Source of the DNA: Bacteroidales bacterium
GTDB taxonomy: Bacteria; Bacteroidota; Bacteroidia; Bacteroidales; UBA4417
Length of the DNA: 64,000 nt
NCBI GenBank assembly: GCA_016707785.1
Contig: JADJGZ010000012.1
Span: forward strand, 1 to 64,000
Direction: 5' to 3'
In this document: positions 38,301 through 46,257 of the stretch, one piece after another
Layout of the letters: the number at the start of each line of letters is the position of its first letter
Numbering within the stretch: position 1 is the first letter of the stretch
Notes under the pieces: generated by a model
What the model was told of the DNA's origin: nothing
Seen by the model: only the letters and a program-made list of their open reading frames with translations
Databases searched by the model: none
Made by a program: the position numbers and the translations under genes

Positions 38301-38442
38301 TATGGCTGGTCGCACTATTACCACGGCAAACATGGTTGCAGGTTCGCCCACACGTATTGATTTCAGAAACCATACCGGGGTATACATCGTAAGTGTAATT
38401 ACTTCTGCAGGGACTGTAAACCATAAGATTCTTGTTAAGTAA
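32341..38442 (+). CDS. large T9SS adhesin with cleaved-adhesin, beta-helix and FN3 domains
   Basis: This 2033-residue surface protein has a signal peptide (residues 1-20). A choice-of-anchor/cleaved-adhesin beta-sandwich follows ('YFSESFEG' to 'LWVDNVIID', about 21-195). Next is a right-handed beta-helix region (about 200-700) rich in 'YNN' and 'NN' turns. Two tandem 279-residue repeats run from about 718 to 1275, each ending in 'YYLDIDNIKV'-type adhesin sequence. A fibronectin type III domain (about 1277-1370), another cleaved-adhesin domain (about 1370-1540) and a 'GWNLIGNPYPSAIDW' module follow. A T9SS type A sorting domain ends in 'GVYIVSVITSAGTVNHKILVK'. Probable role: adhesion to polysaccharide, protein or cells. 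A 77-residue tail protein gene follows 23 bases later. Confidence 0.9.
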   Translation: MKKLLLLSAAILMICRFSFGQTYFSESFEGTWSGTLPAPSGWVQTHPTGSDIETWEKSVWTTVWTPAGNGTRPTGTPYGTAVAHFNDYNSSTGNVFRLETGDIDLSSSIDPRISFNYFYSSGSAVLRVWASSNGGSTWTNVSGSIAAPGAAWTKMAYNMAVYNVSNARIALEVTSAYGSHDLWVDNVIIDETPLPLSGIYTIDPAGSGSTNFTTFSAAINALNEGGISGAVTFNVAAGAVFNEKPSAITATGTSTNTITFQKNGVGTNPKLAPTGLLSSSPYDFGFCISGGDYITFDGIDVDASAATSITNAIEYGYLIRNASATNGAQYNTIKNCSITLNKNYIATTGGPGSCILSTVNSTGGGVVPTNVSGANSYNKYYNLNLQNAQNGVYLMGNTSYPDLACEIGVAGTGCQALRNNITNMGGIYTFNSAYGIYTSGLSGVKIFNNDITNIRSNQSTTAGILCSTYLGTSEIYNNKVSDISNSGSTTSTSRAAGIEVQNSSGTPTIRVYNNFVSDIKSPFTGTATANVYAYGIYANNTSTATVAEIDNNSVHLFTTGTPTYSLACFAISNASTAVHKVRGNVFVNAVGAQGATARHTCWYSTSATAIGGSGSVSNYNDMFIKNDAGTSGFVGRGNTTYYNTVANWTTATTQDVNTVSIDPAYTGNTNLHASAAGINAVAGFTPQAWVTTDIDCQDRSTMSPADMGADAFNLNTLDMSAFALASPLSTGCYTSSESVSITIKNNGTETVDFTVNPVTVTTNVTGAATQSLSAVVNTGSLAAGLTQDVVMTTTLDMTNAGTYTFNAYTTVSGDGNTGNDAMSPATRTVIAPVALPHIQDFDASTNPPAGWNTTGWTIGTTHANPATGNGLYKNLWSSAPSGQIILPKLGPVSSTDVFAFDYRLIAYTSYPATALPNSPAWGSIVVEISTNCGASYSTLATIDATNHVSTVNWANMSYPLSAYAGQNILLRFNAAWLAGDYYLDIDNIKVLTPPTIDMGATTLLNPSGTGCYGSSETVSVTIKNYSGSLIDFSVNQVDITCNVTGAATQSLSASLTTGTLAAGSTMNVDMSTTLNMSSAGTYTFNASTTVVGDGTPGNNAMAPATRTVTAALVAPYIQVFDGSTSAPAGWTTTGWSIGATHANPSSGYGLYKNLYSTYPTGQFSMPKIEGLSSNSALIFDYRIIDYTSYPTTATANSPSWGSINIEVSTDCGTTFATFATIDPTNHISTISWATTLYPLSAYAGQSIIIRFNATWASGDYYVDFDNFKIDELPSCIAPNSLTVSNITSVGADLGWSSPDSFFDIFIEASGAPAPGAETTPTIDNIEGTSYTWSDGVPSTTYQFYVRTDCGKDNTDVSTWAGPYTFATLCEVFEVPFTQNFDGVTIPAIPTCWTVQTGTVAWRTTDERGTSQPAAHSPYNCMSTFYNGTYAKNDWFFTPGIIMTAGETYKLSFWYLTDGGTYGPEKMEVKYGNVPNAAGMTAGVIWNNTNMINATYQQAVAYFTPSTTDVYYLGWHAYSAADIDFIAVDDIAITMTPSSTTWTGTLSSNWDVDNNWNNGIPGPNTDVIIPGGLTNYPTLTAAGWCRNFTIQSNASGTGSILGNNFLTISGTTTIERYLTKYEAVPDFMFHFLSSPVSGQAIVPEFKTLSSTNTDFYKWGESSNLWINTLSAPGTWNTSFENNFVVGNGYMVAYPVDLTKHFTGVMNNGDVSPALSHTPAASAGWNLIGNPYPSAIDWDFVSASQYTSLDNAVYVWDNANQNYLTWVGNAGSLVEGIIPSMQGFFVKANAASPALTLQNADRVHGGSAFYKNSGIVENLLHLRIDGNAHHDDAFIRFNDAATVGFDSEWDAYKLSSGVSVPKFYSNSNDTKYSVNTMPNSNLNSPVSLNLEVGADAEYTVRMIENTLSADIYVTLEDIKTGTMQRLNNNPSYTFTAGTNDDAGRFRLHFKDATSVEEPGVLNGVTVYASDGIINVLNENPLSGKVLVTDMAGRTITTANMVAGSPTRIDFRNHTGVYIVSVITSAGTVNHKILVK

Positions 38443-38465
38443 ATAACTATCAAAAACCTATACCT

Positions 38466-38699
38466 ATGAAACGTATTCATTATATAATTCTTGCTTCATT
38501 TCTTGTAATGATCCTGATACTTGTCGTTCCGCCCACAATGGCCCAGGAACCACCACATCCTCCCACAACTGGTCATGGAGTAACCGGGAATCAATCACCC
38601 GGTGGAACAGCTCCTGTTGGTGGCGGAATAAGTATTCTGCTTGCTCTGGGTGCAATGTATGCCGGGAAAAAGGTGTTCCGCAGCAATTCGGAAGAATAG
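38466..38699 (+). CDS. small exported protein with PVGGG-transmembrane-basic tail
   Basis: This is a 77-residue protein: a signal peptide or first membrane segment (residues 5-26, ending TMAQ), a short Pro/Gly/His-rich linker, then 'GGTAPVGGGISILLALGAMYAGKKVFR'-like sequence. That last part is a Pro-Val-Gly-Gly-Gly motif, a hydrophobic helix and a basic end. This three-part tail resembles protein-sorting tails in layout. Small genes of this kind are often found directly behind T9SS adhesins in Bacteroidota; the role is unknown. It is 23 bases after the adhesin, before a strong terminator, so the two are co-transcribed. Confidence 0.75.
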   Translation: MKRIHYIILASFLVMILILVVPPTMAQEPPHPPTTGHGVTGNQSPGGTAPVGGGISILLALGAMYAGKKVFRSNSEE

Positions 38700-38722
38700 T
38701 CTTCGGAAATAGCCTGAAGTCT

Positions 38723-38765
38723 AACAGGTATGGTTGTCAATCGGCAACTATACCTGTTTTTTTTA
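38723..38765 (+). terminator. strong terminator after adhesin/small-protein pair
   Basis: The 14-base stem arms 38723-38736 and 38745-38758 (AACAGGTATGGTTG with CAACTATACCTGTT, one mismatch) are followed by a run of eight T. Confidence 0.9.
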
Positions 38766-38894
38766 TTCAATATCTTAACGAGAATTTTTTATACTGAATC
38801 GCATGTTAATACCGAAAAGGAGTCGGAAGGATTCTCAAAGCTAAGCCTCCTGGGGAAAGCGATATCAGCGGCAGCGGCAGTTATACTAAAGCAT

Positions 38895-40973
38895 TCAGAT
38901 TTTTACAATTTTCCTGTAAATTATACTTCCATTCACTGACATCTTTAACAGGTATACTCCGGGGCTCTGTTTCGAAATATCTAATTGTTCAGTGTGGAAT
39001 CCGGCGGGTCGGTTTTCCTCAAAAGTGAGTACAGATGACCCTTCCTGGCTGAATAATTCAAGACTTACCTTACCGGATCTAACTTGTGAATACCCTATTG
39101 TTAGAGAAGAGGTTGCAGGGTTGGGATAGATCTCAATTTCAGTCTTATCCTCTGCTAAATCCTGTTCACCAATGGTATAACAAGTGCCGGGCATATGCTC
39201 ATCAAGCCAGGAAAGCCTGTTGAGTACCCAGTTCTTTAGGGTGAGGATTTCTTCAGCATAGGTTGCAGGGTATGGCCATGGATTAGGCCAGACATAAACT
39301 CCCAGGATCGGCCATTTGATAAAATTCCTGAATTGAGCTTCGTTTAATTGAAGGGCAAGAGAATCAATATAGAAGGTGATATGCTGATTGCTAAGTGAAG
39401 AAGCTCTCATATCAAGCCAACGACATTTCAGATGACTTGCATAAAGCGGATCCTGGAGTAGTCGGCCCCACCAGAAGGGAACCTGCCAGTAATCATAAGC
39501 ACAGGGGAATTGATATGCCCATCCTGTATGTAGATCTCCTTCACAATAATCTGCATTATGCCAGGCAATGTCATAGTCCCATACAGGTCCCATCCTTATT
39601 TTTCCACCTTTGCTTTCCTTTTCCTTATGGAAATAAGTGCTTAATCTGTACCCGTCAACATTCTTGCTTATTTCATTTACGATGAAATAATCGATAAAGG
39701 TAATTTCCTCAGCATATTTCCGATACCCAATTGCTGTATCAGTAAAATAGGGACCTTCCAGCACTGATTCAAAAGTAGTTACATAATCCTTTATATACTC
39801 CTTCTGTTCAGGTACAATATCTTCAGAATGGGGATATTCATATTGTATAAAGATCATTTGTCCGTCAGGATTCACAGGAGGAGGGAAAGGAGATACCCAT
39901 CCATCACCTCCTGAACCAGTCGACTTATCAACTTTCAGAATATACCCTCCGGTTAACTCATCACCACTTACTTCTTCTGGAAGAAGTTTTGCAATATCAA
40001 CCCGGTCATTATCTCTTTTAATTTTCTCGGAAAAGATATAGACTCCCAGGTATTCACCATTTATCACCACTTCTGCAAACTTATAACGTGTAGCATAATG
40101 ACCCATGTTCATCCATGTCTGATATGCCATCACATTCCTGCAAAGGGTTTTATCCGTATAGTTTGCATTCAATATCCAATCGCTCTCTGCAGGCATTCCA
40201 AGTAAAGAGGTATCTATTGATTGCCCAAAAATATCCCAGGTCTCAAAGCCATAGCTCTTTTTAGGGAAACTCTGGCTGCTGGAACCCCGAACCTCAATGC
40301 CAATAATACCTTCAAATGCTGCGGTATCTGTAAGAAAATTACGCACTCCCGGGCCATTATCAATAATCGCCATATCAACAGGTATTTTGGGATCATCCTG
40401 GATGACCTGTCCGTGGGTGTTAATAACAACTATTGGAAGATTAGAAGAATGAAACTGGAAATAGGGCCCGGGAGTATATCCGAAGCTGATGCTCCAGCCA
40501 ACCATATACCCGGTAAAATTGTTATTTGGAACCAGGTCTTTAACAGTTAATTGCCAAACACCATTCCCATTCTGCCCATTGTTTACTTCACCAATTAGTT
40601 CTTCCGGTTTATAGGTCCCATCAAAGGGTGCAGATCCATTTTTTATCGAAGTGGATGCAAAATCATTAAAATATGTAGTGTAATAATTGTCACCGGAACC
40701 TCCATTGCCATTTGTTAATAATATTTGCAGCCCGTCAGGCGAAACCAGCTTTACTTCAAGTTCAGCCACATAGGTGTGAGTAATCTTAATACAGATAGTC
40801 TCTACACCATAGATAGGTCCGAGGCTCGGTTGCTCAAGATTGGAAACGGTAACAGGGTAATAATTAGTTGTACCATCATTTGTAAGTATCCCCCCGGAAC
40901 CGCTGTAAGTTTGTCCTGATGAATAAACAGTTGCTAAAAGTAAAACCAGTAGTTGAAGTAGTCTATTTGTCAT
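38895..40973 (-). CDS. CotH-kinase family T9SS protein with P-domain
   Basis: This 692-residue secreted protein has a signal peptide (1-20). A proprotein-convertase P-like domain follows (about 25-170, 'HTYVAELEVKLVSPDG...TYKPEE...GVWQLTVKD'). The CotH region (about 175-590) has 'EVRGSSSQSFPKKSYGFE', 'SDWILNANYTDKTLCRN', 'GEYLGVYIFSEKIKRD', 'ILKVDKSTG' and 'VWDYDIAWHNAD'. A T9SS type A sorting domain (about 605-692) ends in 'GSIIYRKIVKI'. CotH proteins are atypical secreted kinases known from spore coats and fungal adhesion. Here it is probably surface-bound. It is third gene of an operon with two DUF3857 genes (12-base gap). Confidence 0.9.
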   Translation of the reverse strand: MTNRLLQLLVLLLATVYSSGQTYSGSGGILTNDGTTNYYPVTVSNLEQPSLGPIYGVETICIKITHTYVAELEVKLVSPDGLQILLTNGNGGSGDNYYTTYFNDFASTSIKNGSAPFDGTYKPEELIGEVNNGQNGNGVWQLTVKDLVPNNNFTGYMVGWSISFGYTPGPYFQFHSSNLPIVVINTHGQVIQDDPKIPVDMAIIDNGPGVRNFLTDTAAFEGIIGIEVRGSSSQSFPKKSYGFETWDIFGQSIDTSLLGMPAESDWILNANYTDKTLCRNVMAYQTWMNMGHYATRYKFAEVVINGEYLGVYIFSEKIKRDNDRVDIAKLLPEEVSGDELTGGYILKVDKSTGSGGDGWVSPFPPPVNPDGQMIFIQYEYPHSEDIVPEQKEYIKDYVTTFESVLEGPYFTDTAIGYRKYAEEITFIDYFIVNEISKNVDGYRLSTYFHKEKESKGGKIRMGPVWDYDIAWHNADYCEGDLHTGWAYQFPCAYDYWQVPFWWGRLLQDPLYASHLKCRWLDMRASSLSNQHITFYIDSLALQLNEAQFRNFIKWPILGVYVWPNPWPYPATYAEEILTLKNWVLNRLSWLDEHMPGTCYTIGEQDLAEDKTEIEIYPNPATSSLTIGYSQVRSGKVSLELFSQEGSSVLTFEENRPAGFHTEQLDISKQSPGVYLLKMSVNGSIIYRKIVKI

Positions 40974-40985
40974 AAATGCAAAACA

Positions 40986-42824
40986 CTATTTAGGTCCTTT
41001 CCGGATGATACATTCCTTGTATTTTTTTTGATTCCAGGAGTTTATCAGGAGCCTAAAATCATTGTATTCACTTAAGCTGATCAGGTTTCTTTCCAAAGAA
41101 ATGCTTTTATGTATCTCAATGGTTTTTCCTTCCTGGGATATGCTGAAGGAAAATTTTCCAAACGGCTTTTTTACCTGGACACTTTCCTCAGCAGTTATTA
41201 ATTCAAAACCATCGGGTAAGGTAATAGTGAAATGATAGGATTCATTCGTTAAATATGGTATTTCGAGGGGTTCAACCCTTTTCGACACCAGCTCATTGGC
41301 ATGCCAACCCTCAATTCCGGAAGAGAGGACTGGAAATTGGATAAAATAATGTTCGGAGATATTCTGGATCAGACTGTTTGATGAAATTTCATAATCAATA
41401 GTGGCATGATCCTGATCAAGCTTGTTGACAGTATATGAATTCACATCAGAGGATTCAACAATCCCAGATAAAAGTTTCTTCGTATAGGTTGAATCCTGGG
41501 ACAGTTTGAAAAATGGGTTATATTTTCCTGAAAGTTGAAGATTGGCCTTTCCTGTCACATTCATTTTTTCATCAGTTGAAAGGGCACAATCTAACTCTGC
41601 CATTGCAACTGCAGGATTCTCATGCTTAAACTCAGTTGGTTTTGAAGCCGTGATATGAAATAGTTTTTTATTGAAAAGATTAAAACCCTGGTTATAAGTA
41701 TCATTTTGAACCGGGGATAAATAAACAGGATCCATCAAGCCAGGGGTTGCCCTGACGAGAAAGCGTTCAGCCTGCAATAAATTAGAACTTTTATTGTCAT
41801 AGAATAATGCAGGAATCACGGCTATTACTTCCGATGGAATTCCAACAGCATTTAACATTGAACAGAGCAGAACTGATTTTTCAATTTCTGATCCTCCATT
41901 ACTCTCATAAACCTCCTGGGCTGATCTAACCCTGAAAGCGGCGGCAGATAAAGGAACAGGAAAGTAATTTATTTCATTGGCAACGATATCCTGGATGGCA
42001 AGGGCTAATAAAACAGGATCTTTCTTTTCTTCAGCAAGTTTCGAAAGCCTTGCTTTGAATACTTCGGATGTACCATGTTGAAAGGCGGATTGTGTTGCAA
42101 AAGACTGGATCTGTTTTAAAAGGTTCTTCGAAGTTGAAAACACAATCCTGGGCCTGTTCTGTTGTTCTTTTGGACGAAAATCTTCCCTCGGAGCTGCAGG
42201 TAAATTAGTGAGGTTCCACTTATAAGTAACCCTGTTGCCTTCTTTAACTATAACTGGTTTAACTTCAGTATTATACTGATCCACATTTAAGTTTACTCCC
42301 TTTGGTACATGTATAATAAGAGTAAATTTTTCAACAGATGAATTCATCATTAAAGCTTCATTCCCGCTCATCCCTGGTGAATAGTCTTTTGAATTTAATA
42401 AGGTATAATCGAAATCAATCACAGCACCCTTTTCAAGTCCGGTATGCGTAACAGCCATCTCCCTGATATGATTAAAGGCTGGTGCATTAACGGCAAATGA
42501 TGGCAATAACTCATTTAGTGCATTTTCAGGGCCTTTTACGATTGTACCATCCAGCATCGTTGTGGTTGAAGTATTGACTTTTAGTTGCTGGAACTTTGGA
42601 TTGTAGATGATAAAATCCTCTCCGTGTAGGGTATGAAATGAGTAGTATGTAAGCAACCGGAGTGTGTGGCTGTAATGATACTCCCATGAACCATCAGGTT
42701 TAAGGGTATACTCTTTCACTAAGTTTTTATAGACAGCATCAGGTTGAACTTCCTGTGAGGAAACATTCATTTGAATAAACAGTCCAATGGATATGAGCAG
42801 GATCGATTTGAAGAAAATATTCAT
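40986..42824 (-). CDS. DUF3857 protein with degenerate transglutaminase-like domain
   Basis: This is a 612-residue exported protein (signal peptide 1-23). The N-terminal DUF3857 domain is followed by a transglutaminase-like core and a C-terminal beta domain. At the position of the catalytic Cys the sequence reads 'SNGGSEIEKSVLLCSML', with Ser/Glu instead of Cys, and the downstream His region reads 'AERFLVRATPG'. It therefore looks catalytically dead, unlike its neighbour at 42841. It starts 16 bases after that gene ends and runs into the CotH gene. A binding or scaffold role next to the active paralogue is inference. Confidence 0.8.
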   Translation of the reverse strand: MNIFFKSILLISIGLFIQMNVSSQEVQPDAVYKNLVKEYTLKPDGSWEYHYSHTLRLLTYYSFHTLHGEDFIIYNPKFQQLKVNTSTTTMLDGTIVKGPENALNELLPSFAVNAPAFNHIREMAVTHTGLEKGAVIDFDYTLLNSKDYSPGMSGNEALMMNSSVEKFTLIIHVPKGVNLNVDQYNTEVKPVIVKEGNRVTYKWNLTNLPAAPREDFRPKEQQNRPRIVFSTSKNLLKQIQSFATQSAFQHGTSEVFKARLSKLAEEKKDPVLLALAIQDIVANEINYFPVPLSAAAFRVRSAQEVYESNGGSEIEKSVLLCSMLNAVGIPSEVIAVIPALFYDNKSSNLLQAERFLVRATPGLMDPVYLSPVQNDTYNQGFNLFNKKLFHITASKPTEFKHENPAVAMAELDCALSTDEKMNVTGKANLQLSGKYNPFFKLSQDSTYTKKLLSGIVESSDVNSYTVNKLDQDHATIDYEISSNSLIQNISEHYFIQFPVLSSGIEGWHANELVSKRVEPLEIPYLTNESYHFTITLPDGFELITAEESVQVKKPFGKFSFSISQEGKTIEIHKSISLERNLISLSEYNDFRLLINSWNQKKYKECIIRKGPK

Positions 42825-42840
42825 AATGTCAATGATTGAA

Positions 42841-44799
42841 CTATTTAACTTTCACAATTATTGGGGATTCCGAGAGTTTATTCTGATAAATAACGGCATC
42901 ACGATAGGATTTCCAGTCGGAGGCCTGATAGATACGCTTGGGATATTCGGCATTGAAATGAAAACTAAATGTATTTCCGCTCTGCTTATATCCACCCCTG
43001 AAGTTTGCACCCGGACCATCTCCATTTTGGTTTTCCGGAAGGAATACAATCTCTTTCATATTCTCAATCGTCACTTTTTCATTGATTTCTACGGTATGTG
43101 AAGTCCGGTCGCGGAAGGGGTATTCCCTTTTTTCCATTGAAGTGCTGAAGGTGAGATGTGGCATTGCTCTCTTGAAAAAACCTATGGCTGTCAGCGGTGT
43201 GAAGATTATTTCATCCCGGGTCAGTCGGGCAAAATCAGGAATGCGAATCCTGAAATGAATCTGAATCGGTCCGGATAAATAGGCATATGGATCATCGTAT
43301 GTTACCTTAACCAATTGTGCCAGGGGGGAGATTTTCAAAACTTCTTTCTCAACAAGGCTCTCCCAATCAGCCTTGTATGATCTCGTAAAAAGCCCCCGGA
43401 TGGATGCATCAGTCTGCCCTTCAGCGGTAACAGTATATTCTCCTTCCAGGGTGCCATCCGACTGGATCATCGATATTCCCGAGATCCTGAGATAATGATT
43501 CTGGGGATTTGAAACAGGTGTCTCAGCCAGGTCGGCTCCTTCCGGTACACCCATCAGGTAATTTTGTTGTTGCTCGGCACTTGACCAGAGTTCCCTGACA
43601 AACGGCACCCATGTAGGATCCAGTAAATGATACTTTCCGTCACGCTTCCCTTTAACAACGGTAACACAATGATTGAACTGATCTGCAGGAATATAGTCTA
43701 TTCTTGATCCGGCCATTGTCATTGCAGGATAGGCTTCAAAACCTGCAGCCCGGAGCATAGTGATTAACATGCCGGCCTTATCCTTACATACCCCGCAGCG
43801 ATCAGTAAAATTCATCTCACCTGAATGTAAGGTATAGCCTTCGCCTTTCCCCATCGAAATGCCTGAATACCTGATTTCATCTCCTGCCCAATGAGTCAGG
43901 AGGGTAACAGAATCTAACTCGGTACGGGCGCTTTTCAGGATATCATTTACTTTATTTCGTATAGCAGGAGTAGACTCAAAACTTCCATAATCTTCATTCA
44001 CACCATAAAACCATAAAGATTTGGATTGCCAGTCGGCACTACTTGATAGTAAAAGCTTCGGTGCGATATCGGAGGCATCAACAGAGCGGGATTCGCCCTT
44101 CCATGGAGTAATATTTTTCTTGGAGAATGAATAGATTAAAGAGGCATCTTTCATCTCAAGCTTCGATGTTACTTCTCCATTATAGAACTCATATTGTAGC
44201 GGTTTGTCTTTAGGTACAATAACCTGGTAGAATTTCAATTTTATCGGGTCCGAACTCCAAAAAGGAACTATATCATAAAACTGTCCTTTCATTGGAGGAA
44301 TATACTTCTCATCATCATCACCCTGCTGGAGTAATGCATAAGTAAAACCTTTTCTGTAAAGAAAAATTTCTACTGCTTCACCCGGCTCTAACCGGCCTAT
44401 TTCGAGCATCTTTTCCCTGGCTCCCCAGTAAATGGCCCTTGCCGGTGCCGGATAGTCCATTACCATTGATGGATTGACCCTGGTGATGGTTCCATCATTG
44501 TGGTAAACACTAATTCCCCTGATTTCAATGTAGGCCGATAGCGGATCGTAATCATACTTAATCACATTCAGATTTTTAGCTCCTGCTGGAGTGAGAACCT
44601 TGTAAAGCCTGTGAGTGGTCACATGACTAAGCCCGGTATTTTCAACTGTTACTTTTGTGCTGTCGAAAATAATGAGTTGCCCTGAACCCGGGTAATCAGA
44701 CCTGGAGCCAGATGCTTTAATCAAATCAGGGATCGTCTGGGCATCAAGGGAAAGGACGGTAATTACTGCAATCTGCAGCAGAAGGAATGCTCTTATCAT
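42841..44799 (-). CDS. DUF3857 and transglutaminase-like secreted protein
   Basis: This is a 652-residue protein with a signal peptide (1-20). The DUF3857 domain (about 40-240) precedes a transglutaminase-like core (about 290-420) with an apparent Cys-His-Asp triad: 'CGVCKDKAG', 'FNHCVTV' and 'YHLLDPTW'. A beta-rich C-terminal part follows. Such proteins are periplasmic or surface-exposed and probably act on peptides or proteins; the substrate is unknown. It is first gene of a three-gene operon with its degenerate paralogue and a CotH-kinase T9SS protein. Confidence 0.88.
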   Translation of the reverse strand: MIRAFLLLQIAVITVLSLDAQTIPDLIKASGSRSDYPGSGQLIIFDSTKVTVENTGLSHVTTHRLYKVLTPAGAKNLNVIKYDYDPLSAYIEIRGISVYHNDGTITRVNPSMVMDYPAPARAIYWGAREKMLEIGRLEPGEAVEIFLYRKGFTYALLQQGDDDEKYIPPMKGQFYDIVPFWSSDPIKLKFYQVIVPKDKPLQYEFYNGEVTSKLEMKDASLIYSFSKKNITPWKGESRSVDASDIAPKLLLSSSADWQSKSLWFYGVNEDYGSFESTPAIRNKVNDILKSARTELDSVTLLTHWAGDEIRYSGISMGKGEGYTLHSGEMNFTDRCGVCKDKAGMLITMLRAAGFEAYPAMTMAGSRIDYIPADQFNHCVTVVKGKRDGKYHLLDPTWVPFVRELWSSAEQQQNYLMGVPEGADLAETPVSNPQNHYLRISGISMIQSDGTLEGEYTVTAEGQTDASIRGLFTRSYKADWESLVEKEVLKISPLAQLVKVTYDDPYAYLSGPIQIHFRIRIPDFARLTRDEIIFTPLTAIGFFKRAMPHLTFSTSMEKREYPFRDRTSHTVEINEKVTIENMKEIVFLPENQNGDGPGANFRGGYKQSGNTFSFHFNAEYPKRIYQASDWKSYRDAVIYQNKLSESPIIVKVK

Positions 44800-45005
44800 A
44801 GTTCCGGACTTTAGGAATCAAGCCGTGAAATTACTATAAAACTGCTTTAATGATAGGCAGGTGCAAATCAAATATGTATAAAATGCACAGAATGCCTCAA
44901 ACAGTAGTAAAAACATGATTAATTGCCGGGGTGAATTCGGAATTACCCTAAAGCTGAAAGAGCGAAATTTTGGTTTCGGAAATTGACAGAAGGCAATAGA
45001 TTTAC

Positions 45006-46040
45006 CTAAACTCCTTTAAACCCAACCAATTTGCGGGTTTCTTCATTCCATAACCTTAAACGCAATGTTCTGAAACTCTGGAAAAGAGTGATAGGCTTAA
45101 CACTCCCCAGGACGGAGGATTCTTTATGAACCTTTTCAAGGTAATAATTAGGTATTTTGAAACTCAGGTGATGAATATGATGAAAACCGATATTTCCAGT
45201 GAACCATTGTAAGACTTTTGGAAGCTTGAAGAATGAACTTCCCTCAAGTGCAACGGTTTTGAAATCCCATTCCTTTTCCTCACTCCAATGAACATCATCA
45301 AACTGGTGCTGGACATAAAACATATATACCCCAGCAACAGAGGCAAAATACATAACCGGAATCTGGATCATCAGGTAAGCTTTCCAACCTATTGTAAAGC
45401 AAAGAGTTGAAGCAAGAACAAGAATGCCCAGATTCGTAAGATAAACACTTTTCTTTTCCTTTGGAGTGAAACTTTTCCTGGTGAATCGGTTGGCAAAAAA
45501 GAACATGAGTGCTGCCCCAAGACCAAACATTACAAACGGGTTTCTGTAAATCCTGTACATGAGCCTTTTTTTGGGAGGTAAGGCCTTGTATTCATTTACC
45601 GTAAGAGTCCATACATCACCTATGCCCCTTTTGTCAAGATTGCCTGCAGTCTGATGATGTATATGGTGTGCATGATGCCATCGGTCGTATGGGGTAAAAG
45701 AAAGGACTCCCAAAACATACCCAACTGCATCAGCCATTTTTTGGGATTTAAAAAATGCACCATGGCCACAGTCGTGGAAAATAATGAACAACCTAATTAC
45801 CAATCCCGCAGCTGGTAAGGCGAGGACTAGAGTAATCCAGTAGGAGTAGGACAAACTCACAACCATTAATATCCATAGAATAACATAAGGAATAAATGTG
45901 TTGGCTATTTGCCACCAACTTCTTGCCCCGCTTGGATTTTTATATTTTGCTACAACCTTTACCCAAGGGGTTTCAGTCGTTTGTTGTGAAGGAATTTGCA
46001 CTTGCCTATAATGGATTAATGAATTGACAAAGATACTCAT
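45006..46040 (-). CDS. membrane fatty acid desaturase
   Basis: This 344-residue diiron membrane enzyme introduces a double bond into fatty acyl chains. Three histidine boxes are present: HDCGH at 89-93, HHAHHIHH at 122-129, and a third HHIHH near residue 285. Four hydrophobic segments flank them. The pattern is that of acyl-lipid desaturases (delta-12/omega-3-like or related), but positional specificity cannot be read from sequence alone. It is a single gene, divergent from the fucosidase gene. Confidence 0.92.
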   Translation of the reverse strand: MSIFVNSLIHYRQVQIPSQQTTETPWVKVVAKYKNPSGARSWWQIANTFIPYVILWILMVVSLSYSYWITLVLALPAAGLVIRLFIIFHDCGHGAFFKSQKMADAVGYVLGVLSFTPYDRWHHAHHIHHQTAGNLDKRGIGDVWTLTVNEYKALPPKKRLMYRIYRNPFVMFGLGAALMFFFANRFTRKSFTPKEKKSVYLTNLGILVLASTLCFTIGWKAYLMIQIPVMYFASVAGVYMFYVQHQFDDVHWSEEKEWDFKTVALEGSSFFKLPKVLQWFTGNIGFHHIHHLSFKIPNYYLEKVHKESSVLGSVKPITLFQSFRTLRLRLWNEETRKLVGFKGV

Positions 46041-46142
46041 AATATCAATGATATCAGGTAATTACTTATAATGAACCTGTTAAAAGTTCCTAATCTCACA
46101 GGCATTGTATTGATTTGCTGATTAATATAAACAACAAACTAC

Positions 46143-46168
46143 TTTGCATCTCCTTTTTCTTAGCTTTG
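46143..46168 (+). promoter_or_regulatory. possible promoter for the fucosidase-hexosaminidase pair
   Basis: TAGCTTTG (46161-46168) matches the Bacteroidota -7 consensus TAnnTTTG. The nearest TTTG (46143-46146) is only 14 bases away, shorter than usual, so the -33 assignment is doubtful. It lies 90 bases before the ATG at 46258. Confidence 0.3.
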
Positions 46169-46257
46169 TAAAAAGTTTAAGAAAGTCCTCTCGTTTGTCA
46201 GGGGTTAATTGAATGAATAAACATAGGGATACCAATACAAGAATAAAAAATAGAGCC

